From Flavihumibacter sp. ZG627 (GTDB taxonomy: Bacteria; Bacteroidota; Bacteroidia; Chitinophagales; Chitinophagaceae), in assembly GCF_000814325.1 (NCBI RefSeq), contig NZ_JPHF01000002.1:682001-746000 (forward strand): DNA of 64,000 bases, given 5' to 3'. The notes under the pieces were generated by a model, which saw only the letters and a program-made list of their open reading frames with translations, had not been told where the DNA came from and did not search any database. Positions within the stretch are counted from its first letter, which is position 1. Each line of letters starts with the position of its first letter. Both the position numbers and the translations under genes were made by a program. This document shows, in pieces, positions 44,341 to 54,284 of this stretch.

Positions 44341-46605
44341 ATGACCCGGACATTTTTCTGCCGTTACCTTATCATTTCCATGCTGCTCCTTTCAGCAATG
44401 ATTGCAGGAGCACAGCAGTTGCCCCGGCCTAAAATTGGCCTGGCGCTCAGTGGCGGTGGCGCCAAGGGCCTCGCCCATATCGGTGTTCTCAAAGCAATTG
44501 ATTCTGCGGGATTGAATATTGATTATGTTAGCGGCACTTCCATGGGTGCCATCATAGGCAGCTTGTATGCAATCGGTTATGATGCAGATACGATCCTCAC
44601 TATTGCGCGCAGCATAAACTGGAACAGGCTTCTGAGCAACCGCTCTTCTCTTAATGCCTTTATTATGGAGGAGAAAAATGAATACGGCAGGTATGCCGTT
44701 GAATTGCCTATGCAGGATGGGAAATTCAGGCTTCCCTCCGGCGTACTCGAATCAGAAGAGCTGTGGTTGAAATTCAATGAACTCTATTATCCAGCTTATG
44801 GGATCCGTAATTTCGATGGACTTCCCCGTCCCTTTAAATGCATAGCTACCGACCTGGCCACTGGGGAAGTCATTGTATTAGACAAAGGTGATCTCATAAG
44901 TGCAGTGCGGGCAAGTATGGCCATCCCTTCCGTATTTACAGCAGTGGTAATAGATAATAAAAAGCTGGTGGATGGCGGATTGGTTCGCAATTTCCCTGTT
45001 AGTGATGTGAGGAAAATGGGAGCTGATATAGTAGTTGGAAGCGATGTGAGCAGTGAGCTGCTATCTGCCGATAAGCTCACCTCCCCGCTACAAATACTTA
45101 CACAGATCGCCTTTTTTAAGGAGGCCACTTCCAGCAAACAGGAAATAGCTTTATGTGATTATTTTATTGACCATCCCATTGAAAAATATTCAAGCGGAAG
45201 CTTCGGAAGCAGTGATTCACTGATTGCCATCGGACTTGAAACAGGGCTCGCATATTATCCAATCTTTAAAAAACTGGCCGATTCGCTGAATGCAATATAT
45301 GGTATACCTGAAAAGATCGTGTATCCAAGCGTGCCTGAAAAAATTCGCATACGCCAGATAGTAAGCGATAGTTTAAAATATATCAGTATGCCTTTCCTCA
45401 GGAGGATGTTGGGACTCAAAGAGGGCCAGGAATATACCGTTAAAGAATTAGAGGCGTCAATCCGTCAGGCATTCGGAACCCGCTATTTCAACAAACTCTA
45501 TTATCAGCTTGAACCGGTTAGTGAGGGTGTGGCTGATATACGTCTTATTGCTGAAGAAAATGTTCCAATTACTGCAAAACTTGCGGTCAATTATAGTTCT
45601 CTCACAAATATCATGCTCATCGCCAATATTACGGTGCGCGATTTCATCGGTAAACAAAGCAGAAGCATGCTTGCAGCTGGTATTTCGGAAAATCCACGAT
45701 TGAGACTGGAACATACACAGATCTGGGGAAGCAAAAAATTGCCCCTCGCCTGGATCAGTGAATATTACCTTGAGCGGCAGGAAGTAACTCAATTTGAAGA
45801 CTATAAAGCCCTCGGTGTTTACCGTCTCTTCAGCCAATATCTCGATACAAGATTGCAGGTAGCATACAAAAGAAGGCAATTGTATGGAGCAGGTATTCAT
45901 CTCGAAAAAGTATCGGTGAAACCACAAACACAGTCCCGCATTTCAATTGATGGACGTAATACTTACCTGCAAGCCTATCTGCGATATGAATACAATTCGC
46001 ATGACCGGCTGTTCCTTCCAAGGCGCGGTACTTATTTCCTCTTCGAACCAAGCTTTATTTTTTCGCAGAAGTTGAATGTCTCCTATAACTCATCGGGAGA
46101 CCCAATTGAGAATCCGGACTCCCTTGGAATTGGTTACGATCCTTTTTTACGGGCGAAAATGCAGGTGCAGAAAGTATTGCCGGTTGGTTCAAAAAATTTC
46201 ATTACGCTGCAAACTGAGGCCGCTGCCAATTTCAATACAAATCAGTTCGTATTCCATGATTTTATAGTGGGGGGAATGCAGCCTATGATGCGAAACCAGG
46301 TTACCATGGCAGGTATCCAGGATGCCTCCCTTTTTGTGAACAGTCTTATAAAGGGATCCATCAACTGGCGTTACCAGTTCAGTGGCAGCGTGTATACCGC
46401 ATGCAGCTATAGCCTTATGTATCATTCTTTCCTGAAAGACCAGCTTGCTCCTGTAGAAGGAAAGCTATTGAGCGGGTATGCATTAACGCTGGGTTTCGAC
46501 TCCCCCATAGGCCCACTTGAATTCAGTTTCATTTACAGCGACCAGAGCCGCCGACTGAAAAACTATGTGAATATGGGGTTCCGTTTTTCCAGGGGAATGT
46601 TTTAA
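44341..46605 (+). CDS. Patatin-like phospholipase with C-terminal surface-antigen barrel
   Basis: 754 residues from ATG 44341, which gives a signal peptide (MTRTFFCRYLIISMLLLSAMIAGAQQ). The patatin domain has the oxyanion motif SGGGAKGLAHIG, the nucleophile S67 in GTSMG and D211 in VDGGLVRNFP, so the Ser-Asp dyad is intact. A POTRA-like segment follows (IRIRQIVSDSLKYI), and the C-terminal ~350 residues are strand-rich like the Omp85/D15 barrel and end in MGFRFSRGMF. It probably acts at the outer membrane as a lipase. Its stop codon overlaps that of the convergent hutG. Confidence 0.9.
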   Translation: MTRTFFCRYLIISMLLLSAMIAGAQQLPRPKIGLALSGGGAKGLAHIGVLKAIDSAGLNIDYVSGTSMGAIIGSLYAIGYDADTILTIARSINWNRLLSNRSSLNAFIMEEKNEYGRYAVELPMQDGKFRLPSGVLESEELWLKFNELYYPAYGIRNFDGLPRPFKCIATDLATGEVIVLDKGDLISAVRASMAIPSVFTAVVIDNKKLVDGGLVRNFPVSDVRKMGADIVVGSDVSSELLSADKLTSPLQILTQIAFFKEATSSKQEIALCDYFIDHPIEKYSSGSFGSSDSLIAIGLETGLAYYPIFKKLADSLNAIYGIPEKIVYPSVPEKIRIRQIVSDSLKYISMPFLRRMLGLKEGQEYTVKELEASIRQAFGTRYFNKLYYQLEPVSEGVADIRLIAEENVPITAKLAVNYSSLTNIMLIANITVRDFIGKQSRSMLAAGISENPRLRLEHTQIWGSKKLPLAWISEYYLERQEVTQFEDYKALGVYRLFSQYLDTRLQVAYKRRQLYGAGIHLEKVSVKPQTQSRISIDGRNTYLQAYLRYEYNSHDRLFLPRRGTYFLFEPSFIFSQKLNVSYNSSGDPIENPDSLGIGYDPFLRAKMQVQKVLPVGSKNFITLQTEAAANFNTNQFVFHDFIVGGMQPMMRNQVTMAGIQDASLFVNSLIKGSINWRYQFSGSVYTACSYSLMYHSFLKDQLAPVEGKLLSGYALTLGFDSPIGPLEFSFIYSDQSRRLKNYVNMGFRFSRGMF

Positions 46606-47660
46606 GAGGATGAATCGGGCCTCGACTTAATAAAATCACTTACAAGATAACTGATAAGCTTACCCGTAGTTTCACTCTTACGGCCATCACTCAATTGTGA
46701 GGCACCTTCGCAAATATGCAGGTAAGCTGCTTTGGTATCGGTTGCAGCAAAACTGATATACTGCCTTGCATGAAGTGGTGTTAATCCGGAGGGCGTTGTG
46801 GCAGAACTCAGACTCTCTTCTATTGCATCAAGATCAAGTTCAATGCCGCAATAAGAATCTTCCGTAAATCCTGTTGCATGAGCAACTGCCTGGATAAAAT
46901 TCCTTTTATCAAAAAGAAAGATATCCTCATAAGTGATCATGTCAAGGAATGGATTATTCACAAAATCGAGCCATACATTCTGCTGGATATAATTTTCATG
47001 CACACCCACCACACAGTATTTCTGCAGGTAGCCGTCCTCCTCAGCATAACGGAAACCGTTACCGGAATGCCGCCCTTCTGAGGGACGGAAATCTGTATGG
47101 GCATCGAGGTTGATTGCATTTATTTGTGCCAGAGGAATAAGCCCCAGTTTGAATAATCCCTTTGCAGCCCCTTTGATGAGCGGATAGGCATTATTATGTC
47201 CGCCGCCAATCGCAATGGGTATCATACCAGCTGCGGTGATCGTTTTGGTAAGATTTTCAACTTCCTCATCAATCTGCACTACGGCATGGCGATAAGCTTC
47301 GATCTTTTCTTCTTCACTGTGGGCATGATTTTCAATCACAAACTGCAGGTCGCCGAAATCAAAATGACCGAGTAAAAGGACCTCTTCTCCCGTAAAGAAA
47401 TCATTGCTCTGGCTATTAAGAAATGCAGACAGAAAAGGCAGCCAGGCAGAGTCGGCCCCACCCTTTCCGTAATTGGCTTTCACACCAATATCTTCGGGTA
47501 TGCCAAACAACACGTAGGTAGCAGGAGAATCCCTGAGTTTTTCTTCAAGCTGGTCATGACCATTAAGAACCTGCACCCGCTCACCCAATTTGGTTTCATA
47601 CCGGCGGATACGTGTCAGGTAGAGTGTGTCCTGCTTGGAATAGAACTTAAAATGTTGCAT
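46602..47660 (-). CDS. hutG: Formimidoylglutamase (arginase family)
   Basis: Last step of the hut pathway: hydrolyses formimidoyl-glutamate to glutamate and formamide. 352 residues from ATG 47660 (MQHFKFYSKQDTLYL); a TTG at 47669 adds three. Ureohydrolase metal motifs: GGGHNNAYPL, NLDAHTDFRPSEGRHSGNGF and IELDLDAIEESLS. The two Asp-His clusters for the binuclear Mn site are present. Assignment as hutG rests on its place at the end of the hut operon; the sequence alone shows only the family. Stop codon overlaps that of the patatin gene. Confidence 0.88.
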   Translation of the reverse strand: MQHFKFYSKQDTLYLTRIRRYETKLGERVQVLNGHDQLEEKLRDSPATYVLFGIPEDIGVKANYGKGGADSAWLPFLSAFLNSQSNDFFTGEEVLLLGHFDFGDLQFVIENHAHSEEEKIEAYRHAVVQIDEEVENLTKTITAAGMIPIAIGGGHNNAYPLIKGAAKGLFKLGLIPLAQINAINLDAHTDFRPSEGRHSGNGFRYAEEDGYLQKYCVVGVHENYIQQNVWLDFVNNPFLDMITYEDIFLFDKRNFIQAVAHATGFTEDSYCGIELDLDAIEESLSSATTPSGLTPLHARQYISFAATDTKAAYLHICEGASQLSDGRKSETTGKLISYLVSDFIKSRPDSSS

Positions 47661-47732
47661 AGCAATCAATATTTAAAATAGATCAGAACAATATAAAGAA
47701 AAAGCTGCGGACCAAAAAAGAGGATTCGCCAT

Positions 47733-48986
47733 TCAAGAATGTAATCCATTCCCTCTCAGCCATACCCGATCAATTAATTGCTCCCCGAATGAATAAGGAA
47801 GATAGTGGAGTGAAGGCATTTCTTTTGTGAGGAGAAGGTTGGCCAGTTTACCAATGGTGATGCTTCCGGTTTCTGTACCAATGCCCATCGCAAAGGCACC
47901 GTTAATGGTGGCAGCGTTTATGACTTCTTCGGGTAGCATGCGCAGTTGGATACAACTCATTGCCACTACGAGTTGCATATTATAGGAAGGGGAAGAACCG
48001 GGGTTGAAATCAGAAGCTATTGCAATGGCTGCACCGGCATTGATAAGTTGCCTTGCGGGCTGGTAAGGCATCCGCAGAAAAAATGCCGCTGTGGGTAACA
48101 GTGTGCCAATGGTTGTTGAAGCGGCCAATGTTTCAATAGCAACAGCATCCATCGACTCCAGATGATCAACAGATACGGCTTCCAGTGCAACCCCGGCCTG
48201 CACCCCGCCCGATATATGCAATTGGTTCGCATGTATCTTTGGCAGTAATCCATATTGTTTACCTGCCTCGCAGATGCGAATGGTTTCTTCCGGCGAAAAA
48301 AATCCCTGCTCACAAAAAACATCAATATAGTCGGCCAGTTTTTCTTCAGCGATCTTAGGCAGCATCACTTCTACCACCTGCCTGATATATCCTTCACGAT
48401 CATCTTTAAAATCAGACGGAATGGCATGGGCGCCTAAAAAAGTTGCTTTTATTGAAACGGGCGAGGATTGTTTAAGGCGCTTAATAACACGAAGCATCTT
48501 TAACTCTCCCTCTACCGTTAATCCATAGCCGCTCTTGATTTCCATTGCACCGGTTCCAAGCAGGGAGGCCTTCTTTAATCGCACGGCAGCGAGCTGGTAC
48601 AAGCTGTCTTCATCCATTTCATTCAATTTAGTGGCAGAAGCAAGTATACCTCCGCCCCTGGCAGCAATTTCCGCGTACCCAAGTCCATTGATCTTATCGA
48701 TGAATTCATTTTCCCTGCTTTCGGCAAATACCAGATGTGTATGGCTATCGCACCAGGCGGGCAACAAATACCTGCCTGAGCAATCTATTATCTCCTCTGC
48801 CTCGGGAGGCATTTTTTGTCCATTCCCGAAATCAGATTCCTTTCCATACGCTGCGATAGTATCATCTTCCACTAACAGCCATGCCTGGTTGATAACAGTA
48901 AGTGAGGCAAGCTCCTGCCCTCTAAGAACAGCACTGTCTTCCCGAACCCCCACAAGCCCTTTAATATTTCTGAATAGGATGGTCAT
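47733..48986 (-). CDS. hutI: Imidazolonepropionase
   Basis: Opens the imidazolone ring to formimidoyl-glutamate. 417 residues of the amidohydrolase superfamily. The metal HxH is in CDSHTHLVFAESRENEF; KSGYGLTVEGELKMLRVI and FCEQGFFSPEETIRI carry active-site residues; SDFNPGSSPSYNMQLVVAM is the C-terminal metal/substrate loop. The stop lies 63 bp before hutG; 9 bp separate it from the Mur ligase gene upstream. Confidence 0.96.
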   Translation of the reverse strand: MTILFRNIKGLVGVREDSAVLRGQELASLTVINQAWLLVEDDTIAAYGKESDFGNGQKMPPEAEEIIDCSGRYLLPAWCDSHTHLVFAESRENEFIDKINGLGYAEIAARGGGILASATKLNEMDEDSLYQLAAVRLKKASLLGTGAMEIKSGYGLTVEGELKMLRVIKRLKQSSPVSIKATFLGAHAIPSDFKDDREGYIRQVVEVMLPKIAEEKLADYIDVFCEQGFFSPEETIRICEAGKQYGLLPKIHANQLHISGGVQAGVALEAVSVDHLESMDAVAIETLAASTTIGTLLPTAAFFLRMPYQPARQLINAGAAIAIASDFNPGSSPSYNMQLVVAMSCIQLRMLPEEVINAATINGAFAMGIGTETGSITIGKLANLLLTKEMPSLHYLPYSFGEQLIDRVWLRGNGLHS

Positions 48987-48995
48987 TGATCAATT

Positions 48996-50372
48996 TTATA
49001 ATTTTTCCCAAACCTCATTGGCAAAAGATTCGAGGCCCGGGTCACGTGCTCCCATTAATAATAATACAGTATTGTCAGTAAGATGTGGCCTTATTGCTTC
49101 CAGAAGATCCTTGCGGTCTTCAACAAACCATGCCTGCCCACCAAGCATCCTGATTCCTTCAATTAATTCATTAGAGGAAATATCTTTAGTGGCTGTTCCG
49201 CCAGCATAGAATATCTCGCTCATCCAGATCTCATCCTGGGGCCGCAATACCGCTGCTATCTCTTTTATGAAATCATCTTTCAGGAATCTTGTGGGTCCAT
49301 AACCATGGGGCTGAAACCAGGCCACTACCTTAAAGGCAAGGGGTTGGCATGCCTGGATGCTGGCCGCGCATTTGGCTGGATTATGGGCATAATCATCGAT
49401 CAGCCATACCCCGTGTTTTTGTCCCAATACCTGGTGGCGGCGATAAATACCCTCATAACGTGAAAGGGCATCCGCAGCAACGGCCAGGTCTACCCCTACC
49501 AGGTTGGCGATAGTACTTGCCGCTACCGCATTTTCCATATTATGCCTTCCTACCAGTTTCATTTCAAAGGGAACATGATTAAGGCTAAAGTTGATCTGCA
49601 ATCCTTGCTGGTGAAAATCACGGGCCACATAGCCTGCAAGACAATCCGCATGGTGGCAGAAATCATTGGAGAGTTCCTGCGATAACTTCGCAGCAAGCGG
49701 ATGGCTTTGATTAACCACAAACCGATTGCTGTTATTCCGGAATGTGGTGAATACCTCCATCAGGGTTTCGATCTCTTTATGGTCTTTGTCAACATTCAAC
49801 AGTAAACCGATCTCCGGAAAATACTGGACAATGGATCCATCGCTTTCATCGGCTTCAATTACCAGCCAGTCGCCCTTGCCTACTTTTGCATTACCGATCT
49901 TTCCCTCCCTGATAATACTAACCAGACCGGCACCGCTGATAATGCTGGGATCCATCCCTGCAAATTCAAGGATATCAAAAAGCATGGCACTGGTGGTCGA
50001 CTTCCCTGATGTTCCTCCAACAGCAATTGTTTTTTTGCTTTTAGCGATCATACTCAGCAGTTCGCTTCTCTTAATGATAGGAATATTGAGTGAGCGGGTC
50101 TTTATCACTTCGGGAACTGTCTCCTCTACAGCAGCGGATACAATCACGAGTTGAGTGTCGGCTGTAATTCCGCTTCCATCCTGCTGGTAACAGGTTATTC
50201 CAGCTGCTTCCAGCTTATGCCTTGTATCATTGAATACGCCCGGTTGAAAATAGCGGTCGCTTCCACTTACATCCTTTCCTATTCCCTTTAGATACTGGGC
50301 CAACGCACTCATGCCTGTTCCTGCAATGCCAGTGAAAAAGACGCGCTGAAAATCATTTACAGTGTTGATCAT
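48996..50372 (-). CDS. Mur-ligase-family protein (MurC/Mpl-like) inside the hut operon
   Basis: 458 residues with the three Mur domains: an N-terminal Rossmann part (FFTGIAGTGMSALAQYLKG), a central ATPase with VGGTSGKSTTSAML, ADESDGSIV and NVDKDHKEI, and a C-terminal part with WLIDDYAHNPAKCAASI and WFQPHGYGPTRFLKDDF. Mur ligases join an amino acid or peptide to UDP-MurNAc (MurC adds Ala, Mpl a tripeptide). The P-loop is GTSGKST where MurC has GTHGKTT, and DDYAHNP replaces DDYGHHP. The gene sits between hutU and hutI with gaps of 52 and 9 bp and the same strand. Substrate is not predictable; a true MurC cannot be excluded. Confidence 0.75.
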   Translation of the reverse strand: MINTVNDFQRVFFTGIAGTGMSALAQYLKGIGKDVSGSDRYFQPGVFNDTRHKLEAAGITCYQQDGSGITADTQLVIVSAAVEETVPEVIKTRSLNIPIIKRSELLSMIAKSKKTIAVGGTSGKSTTSAMLFDILEFAGMDPSIISGAGLVSIIREGKIGNAKVGKGDWLVIEADESDGSIVQYFPEIGLLLNVDKDHKEIETLMEVFTTFRNNSNRFVVNQSHPLAAKLSQELSNDFCHHADCLAGYVARDFHQQGLQINFSLNHVPFEMKLVGRHNMENAVAASTIANLVGVDLAVAADALSRYEGIYRRHQVLGQKHGVWLIDDYAHNPAKCAASIQACQPLAFKVVAWFQPHGYGPTRFLKDDFIKEIAAVLRPQDEIWMSEIFYAGGTATKDISSNELIEGIRMLGGQAWFVEDRKDLLEAIRPHLTDNTVLLLMGARDPGLESFANEVWEKL

Positions 50373-50424
50373 AATTCTTGTCTTAACGCAAAAGTAATTT
50401 ACGCGTATAATCTACCCAGTCTTT

Positions 50425-52098
50425 TTACCTGGTTAATCTGTCATTTAAATCCAATCCCGATTTTCTGCTCCAGTCTTTGGCTACATCATAACCTGCATCA
50501 GCATGACGGATAACACCCATGCCCGGGTCATTGCGCAGCACCCTTGCAAGCCTTGCTGCGGCTGCATCAGTCCCATCTGCAACAATCACCATACCGGCAT
50601 GTATACTGTAACCCATTCCTACACCTCCTCCATGATGCAGGCTTACCCAGGATGCTCCTCCCGCGGTATTGACCAGCGCGTTGAGAATGGGCCAATCGGC
50701 AACAGCATCGGAGCCGTCGAGCATGGCTTCTGTTTCGCGGTTTGGACTCGCAACTGATCCTGTATCGAGGTGATCACGACCAATTACAATAGGTGCGGAA
50801 ACCTTTCCGCTGCGCACCAATTCATTGAATGCTAGTCCCGCTTTCTCCCGTTCTCCCTGTCCCAGCCAGCAAATCCTTGCCGGTAGTCCCTGGAAGGCGA
50901 TCTTTTCCTTCGCGAGTTTAAGCCATCGCTGCAGGCTCTGGTTTTCAGGAAACATATTTGCGATCAATTCATCCGTCACGGCTATATCAGCCGGATCACC
51001 GCTAAGTGCAGCCCAGCGGAAGGGCCCTTTCCCCTCACAAAATAATGGCCTTATATAGGCAGGAACAAATCCCGGAAAATCAAATGCATTCTCAAGTCCC
51101 TTTTCCTTTGCCCTTGCCCTGATATTATTACCATAGTCGAATGTGATAGCACCTCTTTCCTGTAGTGCGAGCATGCACTCCACATGCAGTTTCATGCTCT
51201 CATAACTGCGTTCTATATACGCAGCAGGATCCTGCTCACGTAAGATGTTTGCCTCTGCCACACTCAATGTATGGGGAACATATCCAATGAGCGGGTCATG
51301 CGCCGAGGTCTGGTCAGTAAGTGTATCGGGAATCACATTTCTTTCTATCAGCCGCTCGAGCAAATGGACGGCATTACAAAGCACACCAATACTTATCACT
51401 TCCTTATTGGCTTTTGCCTCCAGGGCCCTGTCAATGGCCTTGTCTATATCAGTTAGTTTAAGGTCAAGGTAACGCGTTTCGAGGCGCTTATCAATCCGCC
51501 ATTCCTCCACTTCTGCTATCAGGGCAACGCCTTCGTTCATGGTTATGGCAAGCGGCTGTGCGCCACCCATCCCTCCAAGTCCGGCGGTTATATGCAGCGT
51601 CCCTTTCAGGCTTCCATTAAAATGTTTGTTGGCGGCTGCAGCATATGTTTCATAAGTTCCCTGAACAATCCCCTGCGATCCGATATAGATCCATGAACCT
51701 GCTGTCATCTGGCCATACATCATCAGGCCCTTTTTTTCGAGCTCGTCAAAATGTTTCCAGTTTGCCCAATTTGGTACCAGTTGCGAATTCGAAATAAGCA
51801 CTCTTGGTGCATCTTCATGTGTTTGCAGGATGCCTACCGGTTTACCACTCTGGATCAGCAGGCTCTCATTATTATTCAGATCGCGCAGCGCTTTTATTAT
51901 AAGATCAAGCGATTGAAAATTTCGCGCCGCCTTTCCCCTGCCTCCGTACACGATCAGGTCATCAGGCCTTTCTGCAACTTCGGGATCGAGGTTATTGAGT
52001 AACATACGAAGAGCAGCCTCCTGGATCCAGCCCTTACAACTAATGGTGGAGCCGGTGGGAGTTGCATATTTGACGGGGTCGTAGCGTGATATAGACAT
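50425..52098 (-). CDS. hutU: Urocanate hydratase
   Basis: Converts urocanate to imidazolonepropionate using tightly bound NAD. 557 residues, the family length. The NAD-site loops include [18 protein letters not shown] and [33 protein letters not shown] and the C-terminal [22 protein letters not shown] are conserved. Second enzyme of the pathway; 35 bp downstream of hutH. Confidence 0.97.
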   Translation of the reverse strand: MSISRYDPVKYATPTGSTISCKGWIQEAALRMLLNNLDPEVAERPDDLIVYGGRGKAARNFQSLDLIIKALRDLNNNESLLIQSGKPVGILQTHEDAPRVLISNSQLVPNWANWKHFDELEKKGLMMYGQMTAGSWIYIGSQGIVQGTYETYAAAANKHFNGSLKGTLHITAGLGGMGGAQPLAITMNEGVALIAEVEEWRIDKRLETRYLDLKLTDIDKAIDRALEAKANKEVISIGVLCNAVHLLERLIERNVIPDTLTDQTSAHDPLIGYVPHTLSVAEANILREQDPAAYIERSYESMKLHVECMLALQERGAITFDYGNNIRARAKEKGLENAFDFPGFVPAYIRPLFCEGKGPFRWAALSGDPADIAVTDELIANMFPENQSLQRWLKLAKEKIAFQGLPARICWLGQGEREKAGLAFNELVRSGKVSAPIVIGRDHLDTGSVASPNRETEAMLDGSDAVADWPILNALVNTAGGASWVSLHHGGGVGMGYSIHAGMVIVADGTDAAAARLARVLRNDPGMGVIRHADAGYDVAKDWSRKSGLDLNDRLTR

Positions 52099-52133
52099 TG
52101 TCTTTACATTTTTTAATTAAAGGATGGTGCAGG

Positions 52134-53696
52134 TTAGCAGATGTAACCCTGGTAATTTTCATTCAGATCAATACCAGCGTTATTCGCAAAAGTATTCACC
52201 TGGTTTACAAAAGAGAAATCACGGATGATGGCCGTTATCTTTTCAATGTCTTTGGAGAAGATTCGGTCTTCGCTGGCAAACTCCACATACTCACGTACAT
52301 GGTCATGTGCAAATTCAAGAATAGGAGAACTCTTCAGTGGCCTGCGGAACTCAATAGCCTGGCAGGCACTCATGAGTTCAATGGCAAGGATGAACTCCAG
52401 GTTATCGAGCACACGATTTAGTTTGCGGCCGCTGATACTACCCATACTCACATGATCTTCCTGTCCCAGTGATGTTGGGATACTATCGGCGCTTGCCGGA
52501 AAGCATAGTGTTTTATTCTCTGTAACCAACGCTGCCGTTGTATATTGCGGAATCATAAATCCGCTGTTCAGTCCAACATTATTCATCAGCAACATCGGCA
52601 ATCCCCATTTCCCTTCCAACAACAAATAACATCGGCGGTCTGAAATATTTCCTAACTCGGCTGCGGCAAAACAATTATAATCGAGTGGCAATGCCAGGGG
52701 CTGCCCATGGAAATTTCCACCACTGATGGTGTGATCGGCATCCAGTACAATCGGGTTATCGGTTACTGAATTCAATTCCGTTTCTGTCAACTGCTTCAGG
52801 TGATACCAGGCATTGCGTGAAGCACCATGAACCTGCGGCATGCACCTTAGTGAATATGGATCCTGCACCCTGCCGCAATCAACATGACTTTGCATGATGG
52901 CTGAATCACTGAGTATTTTGCGGAGCCTTTGTGCTACGAGAAGATTGCCTTCAAAGGGCCGGAGTTGGTGGAGGGCATCTTCAAAAGGAGCTTTGGTTCC
53001 GGTTAGTGCTTCCAGGCTCATTGCGCCAATGATATCGGCTGCATCGAGACAGTTCTGGAATCGTTGTACCGCTTTAACTGCATGAGCCAGGATAAACTGT
53101 GTGCCATTGATGAGCGCCAATCCCTCCTTAGGCCCAAGTTGAACCGGCTGCATATCATAAGAAGCAAGCACTTCGGCGGCTGGTTTTCTAATCCCATTCT
53201 CATACACTTCCCCCAGCCCTATCAAAGGCAGACAAAGATGTGATAAAGGAGCAAGGTCGCCGCTGGCTCCTACACTACCCTTCTCTGGTACAATGGGAAT
53301 TATATCATTATCAATATGCCAGCAGAGCCTTTCAAGGGTGGAGAGCTGTACACCGCTGAAGCCCTGTGCCAGCGCATGTACCTTGGTGATAAGCATCAGT
53401 TTGGCAATTTCGGGGGCAATCGGATCACCAACACCAACACTATGACTCTGCAATATTTTATACTGGAGTGTTTTGGTGTCTTCTTCAGAGATAGGTGTAT
53501 TGGCGAGTATGCCGAAACCGGTGTTAACGCCATAAACGGTGCGTCCCTCCGCAACAATGCTGGCAACGGCAGAAGCACTCCTGGAAATTTTTTCTATCGC
53601 CTGCTCTCCAAGTATGCCTTTCACCTGGCCATTGGCAATTGCTATAGCTGTGCGGATGCTGAGTGTATCGATTCCGTATTGAAAACTATTAATCAT
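52134..53696 (-). CDS. hutH: Histidine ammonia-lyase
   Basis: Removes ammonia from histidine to give urocanate. 520 residues. The MIO prosthetic group forms from A144-S145-G146 in GSVGASGDLAPLSHL; Y55 in TVYGVNTGFG is the catalytic base region. QDPYSLRCMPQVHGASRN and DNPIVLDADHTISGGNFHGQP carry further active-site residues. Start ATG overlaps the stop of the marR-like gene by one base (TGATG), so the two are translationally coupled. Confidence 0.97.
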   Translation of the reverse strand: MINSFQYGIDTLSIRTAIAIANGQVKGILGEQAIEKISRSASAVASIVAEGRTVYGVNTGFGILANTPISEEDTKTLQYKILQSHSVGVGDPIAPEIAKLMLITKVHALAQGFSGVQLSTLERLCWHIDNDIIPIVPEKGSVGASGDLAPLSHLCLPLIGLGEVYENGIRKPAAEVLASYDMQPVQLGPKEGLALINGTQFILAHAVKAVQRFQNCLDAADIIGAMSLEALTGTKAPFEDALHQLRPFEGNLLVAQRLRKILSDSAIMQSHVDCGRVQDPYSLRCMPQVHGASRNAWYHLKQLTETELNSVTDNPIVLDADHTISGGNFHGQPLALPLDYNCFAAAELGNISDRRCYLLLEGKWGLPMLLMNNVGLNSGFMIPQYTTAALVTENKTLCFPASADSIPTSLGQEDHVSMGSISGRKLNRVLDNLEFILAIELMSACQAIEFRRPLKSSPILEFAHDHVREYVEFASEDRIFSKDIEKITAIIRDFSFVNQVNTFANNAGIDLNENYQGYIC

Positions 53697-54175
53697 CAGA
53701 GCTTTTTTTCTATTCTGTCAAAAAGGGGTGATTCCTGCAGTGCCTTCTCCATTTCATGGATGGCCTGCATTAATTGCCTGCTGTGTGCATTCTCCAGGAG
53801 CAGATCATTCATGGCGTGCTGCAATGCTTCCCAAACCGGCTTCACCTGCTGGAGGAGTTTCTGACCCTTTGGTGTAAAGGTCACCAGCTTCTTTCGACTG
53901 TCTTCTTTATCAGGCACTGAGCGGATCAATCCTTTTTCCTGTAGTTTACTGATTAACTGGCTGGCGGCGGAATGGGATGTTTCGAGCTCAAGACTGATAT
54001 CTCGGATAGAAACAGATTCTTTATTGGAAAGCATATAAAAAACCGGAAACCATGCTGCATCGAAACGTATTCCCTTATGCCGGTATATCCGGTTGATATC
54101 AGCGAGGAATGTCTCACTAAGGCGACGAAGGCGGCTGCCGAAAACCAGCACACCGGTTTGTTGGTAGAATGACAA
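53696..54175 (-). CDS. MarR family transcriptional regulator, probable hut regulator
   Basis: 159 residues from TTG 54175 (TTG TCA TTC, giving MSFYQQTGVLVFGSRLRRL); no ATG fits. The winged helix-turn-helix covers about 40-110: SIRDISLELETSHSAASQLISKLQEKGLIRSVPDKEDSRKKLVTFTPKGQKLL, with the usual D-R wing residues. First gene of the minus-strand hut operon and coupled to hutH, so it likely controls the hut genes and itself. A palindrome lies 17 bp upstream of its start. Ligand unknown (histidine or urocanate would be natural candidates). Confidence 0.85.
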   Translation of the reverse strand: MSFYQQTGVLVFGSRLRRLSETFLADINRIYRHKGIRFDAAWFPVFYMLSNKESVSIRDISLELETSHSAASQLISKLQEKGLIRSVPDKEDSRKKLVTFTPKGQKLLQQVKPVWEALQHAMNDLLLENAHSRQLMQAIHEMEKALQESPLFDRIEKKL

Positions 54176-54192
54176 GCGAAGGTTTTAAATTA

Positions 54193-54206
54193 TATAAGTG
54201 CTTATA
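54193..54206. promoter_or_regulatory. Candidate MarR operator, palindrome TATAAG-TG-CTTATA
   Basis: Perfect 6-bp arms with a 2-bp spacer, 17 bp upstream of the MarR TTG start and in the promoter region of the hut operon. MarR proteins usually bind short AT-rich palindromes of this size and repress their own genes. Confidence 0.45.
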
Positions 54207-54253
54207 CGAATGTAGGGGGAAAGATAATATCCGCCGCAAAACTTTTCCATTTT

Positions 54254-54284
54254 TTTGCCCTGAAAGGCTATTGCCTTATATTTG
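54254..54284 (+). promoter_or_regulatory. Promoter of tRNA-Arg
   Basis: TTTG (54254-54257), a 19-bp spacer and TATATTTG (54277-54284): an ideal Bacteroidota promoter. The tRNA starts 9 nt past the -7 box. Confidence 0.85.

Noticed and set aside
48535-49209. 224-residue open frame antisense to hutI and the Mur ligase
   Set aside because: Spans two strongly supported genes on the other strand with low-complexity, Ser-rich translation; no start context.
53316-53864. Open frame antisense to hutH and marR
   Set aside because: Shadow of hutH/marR; no recognisable domain.
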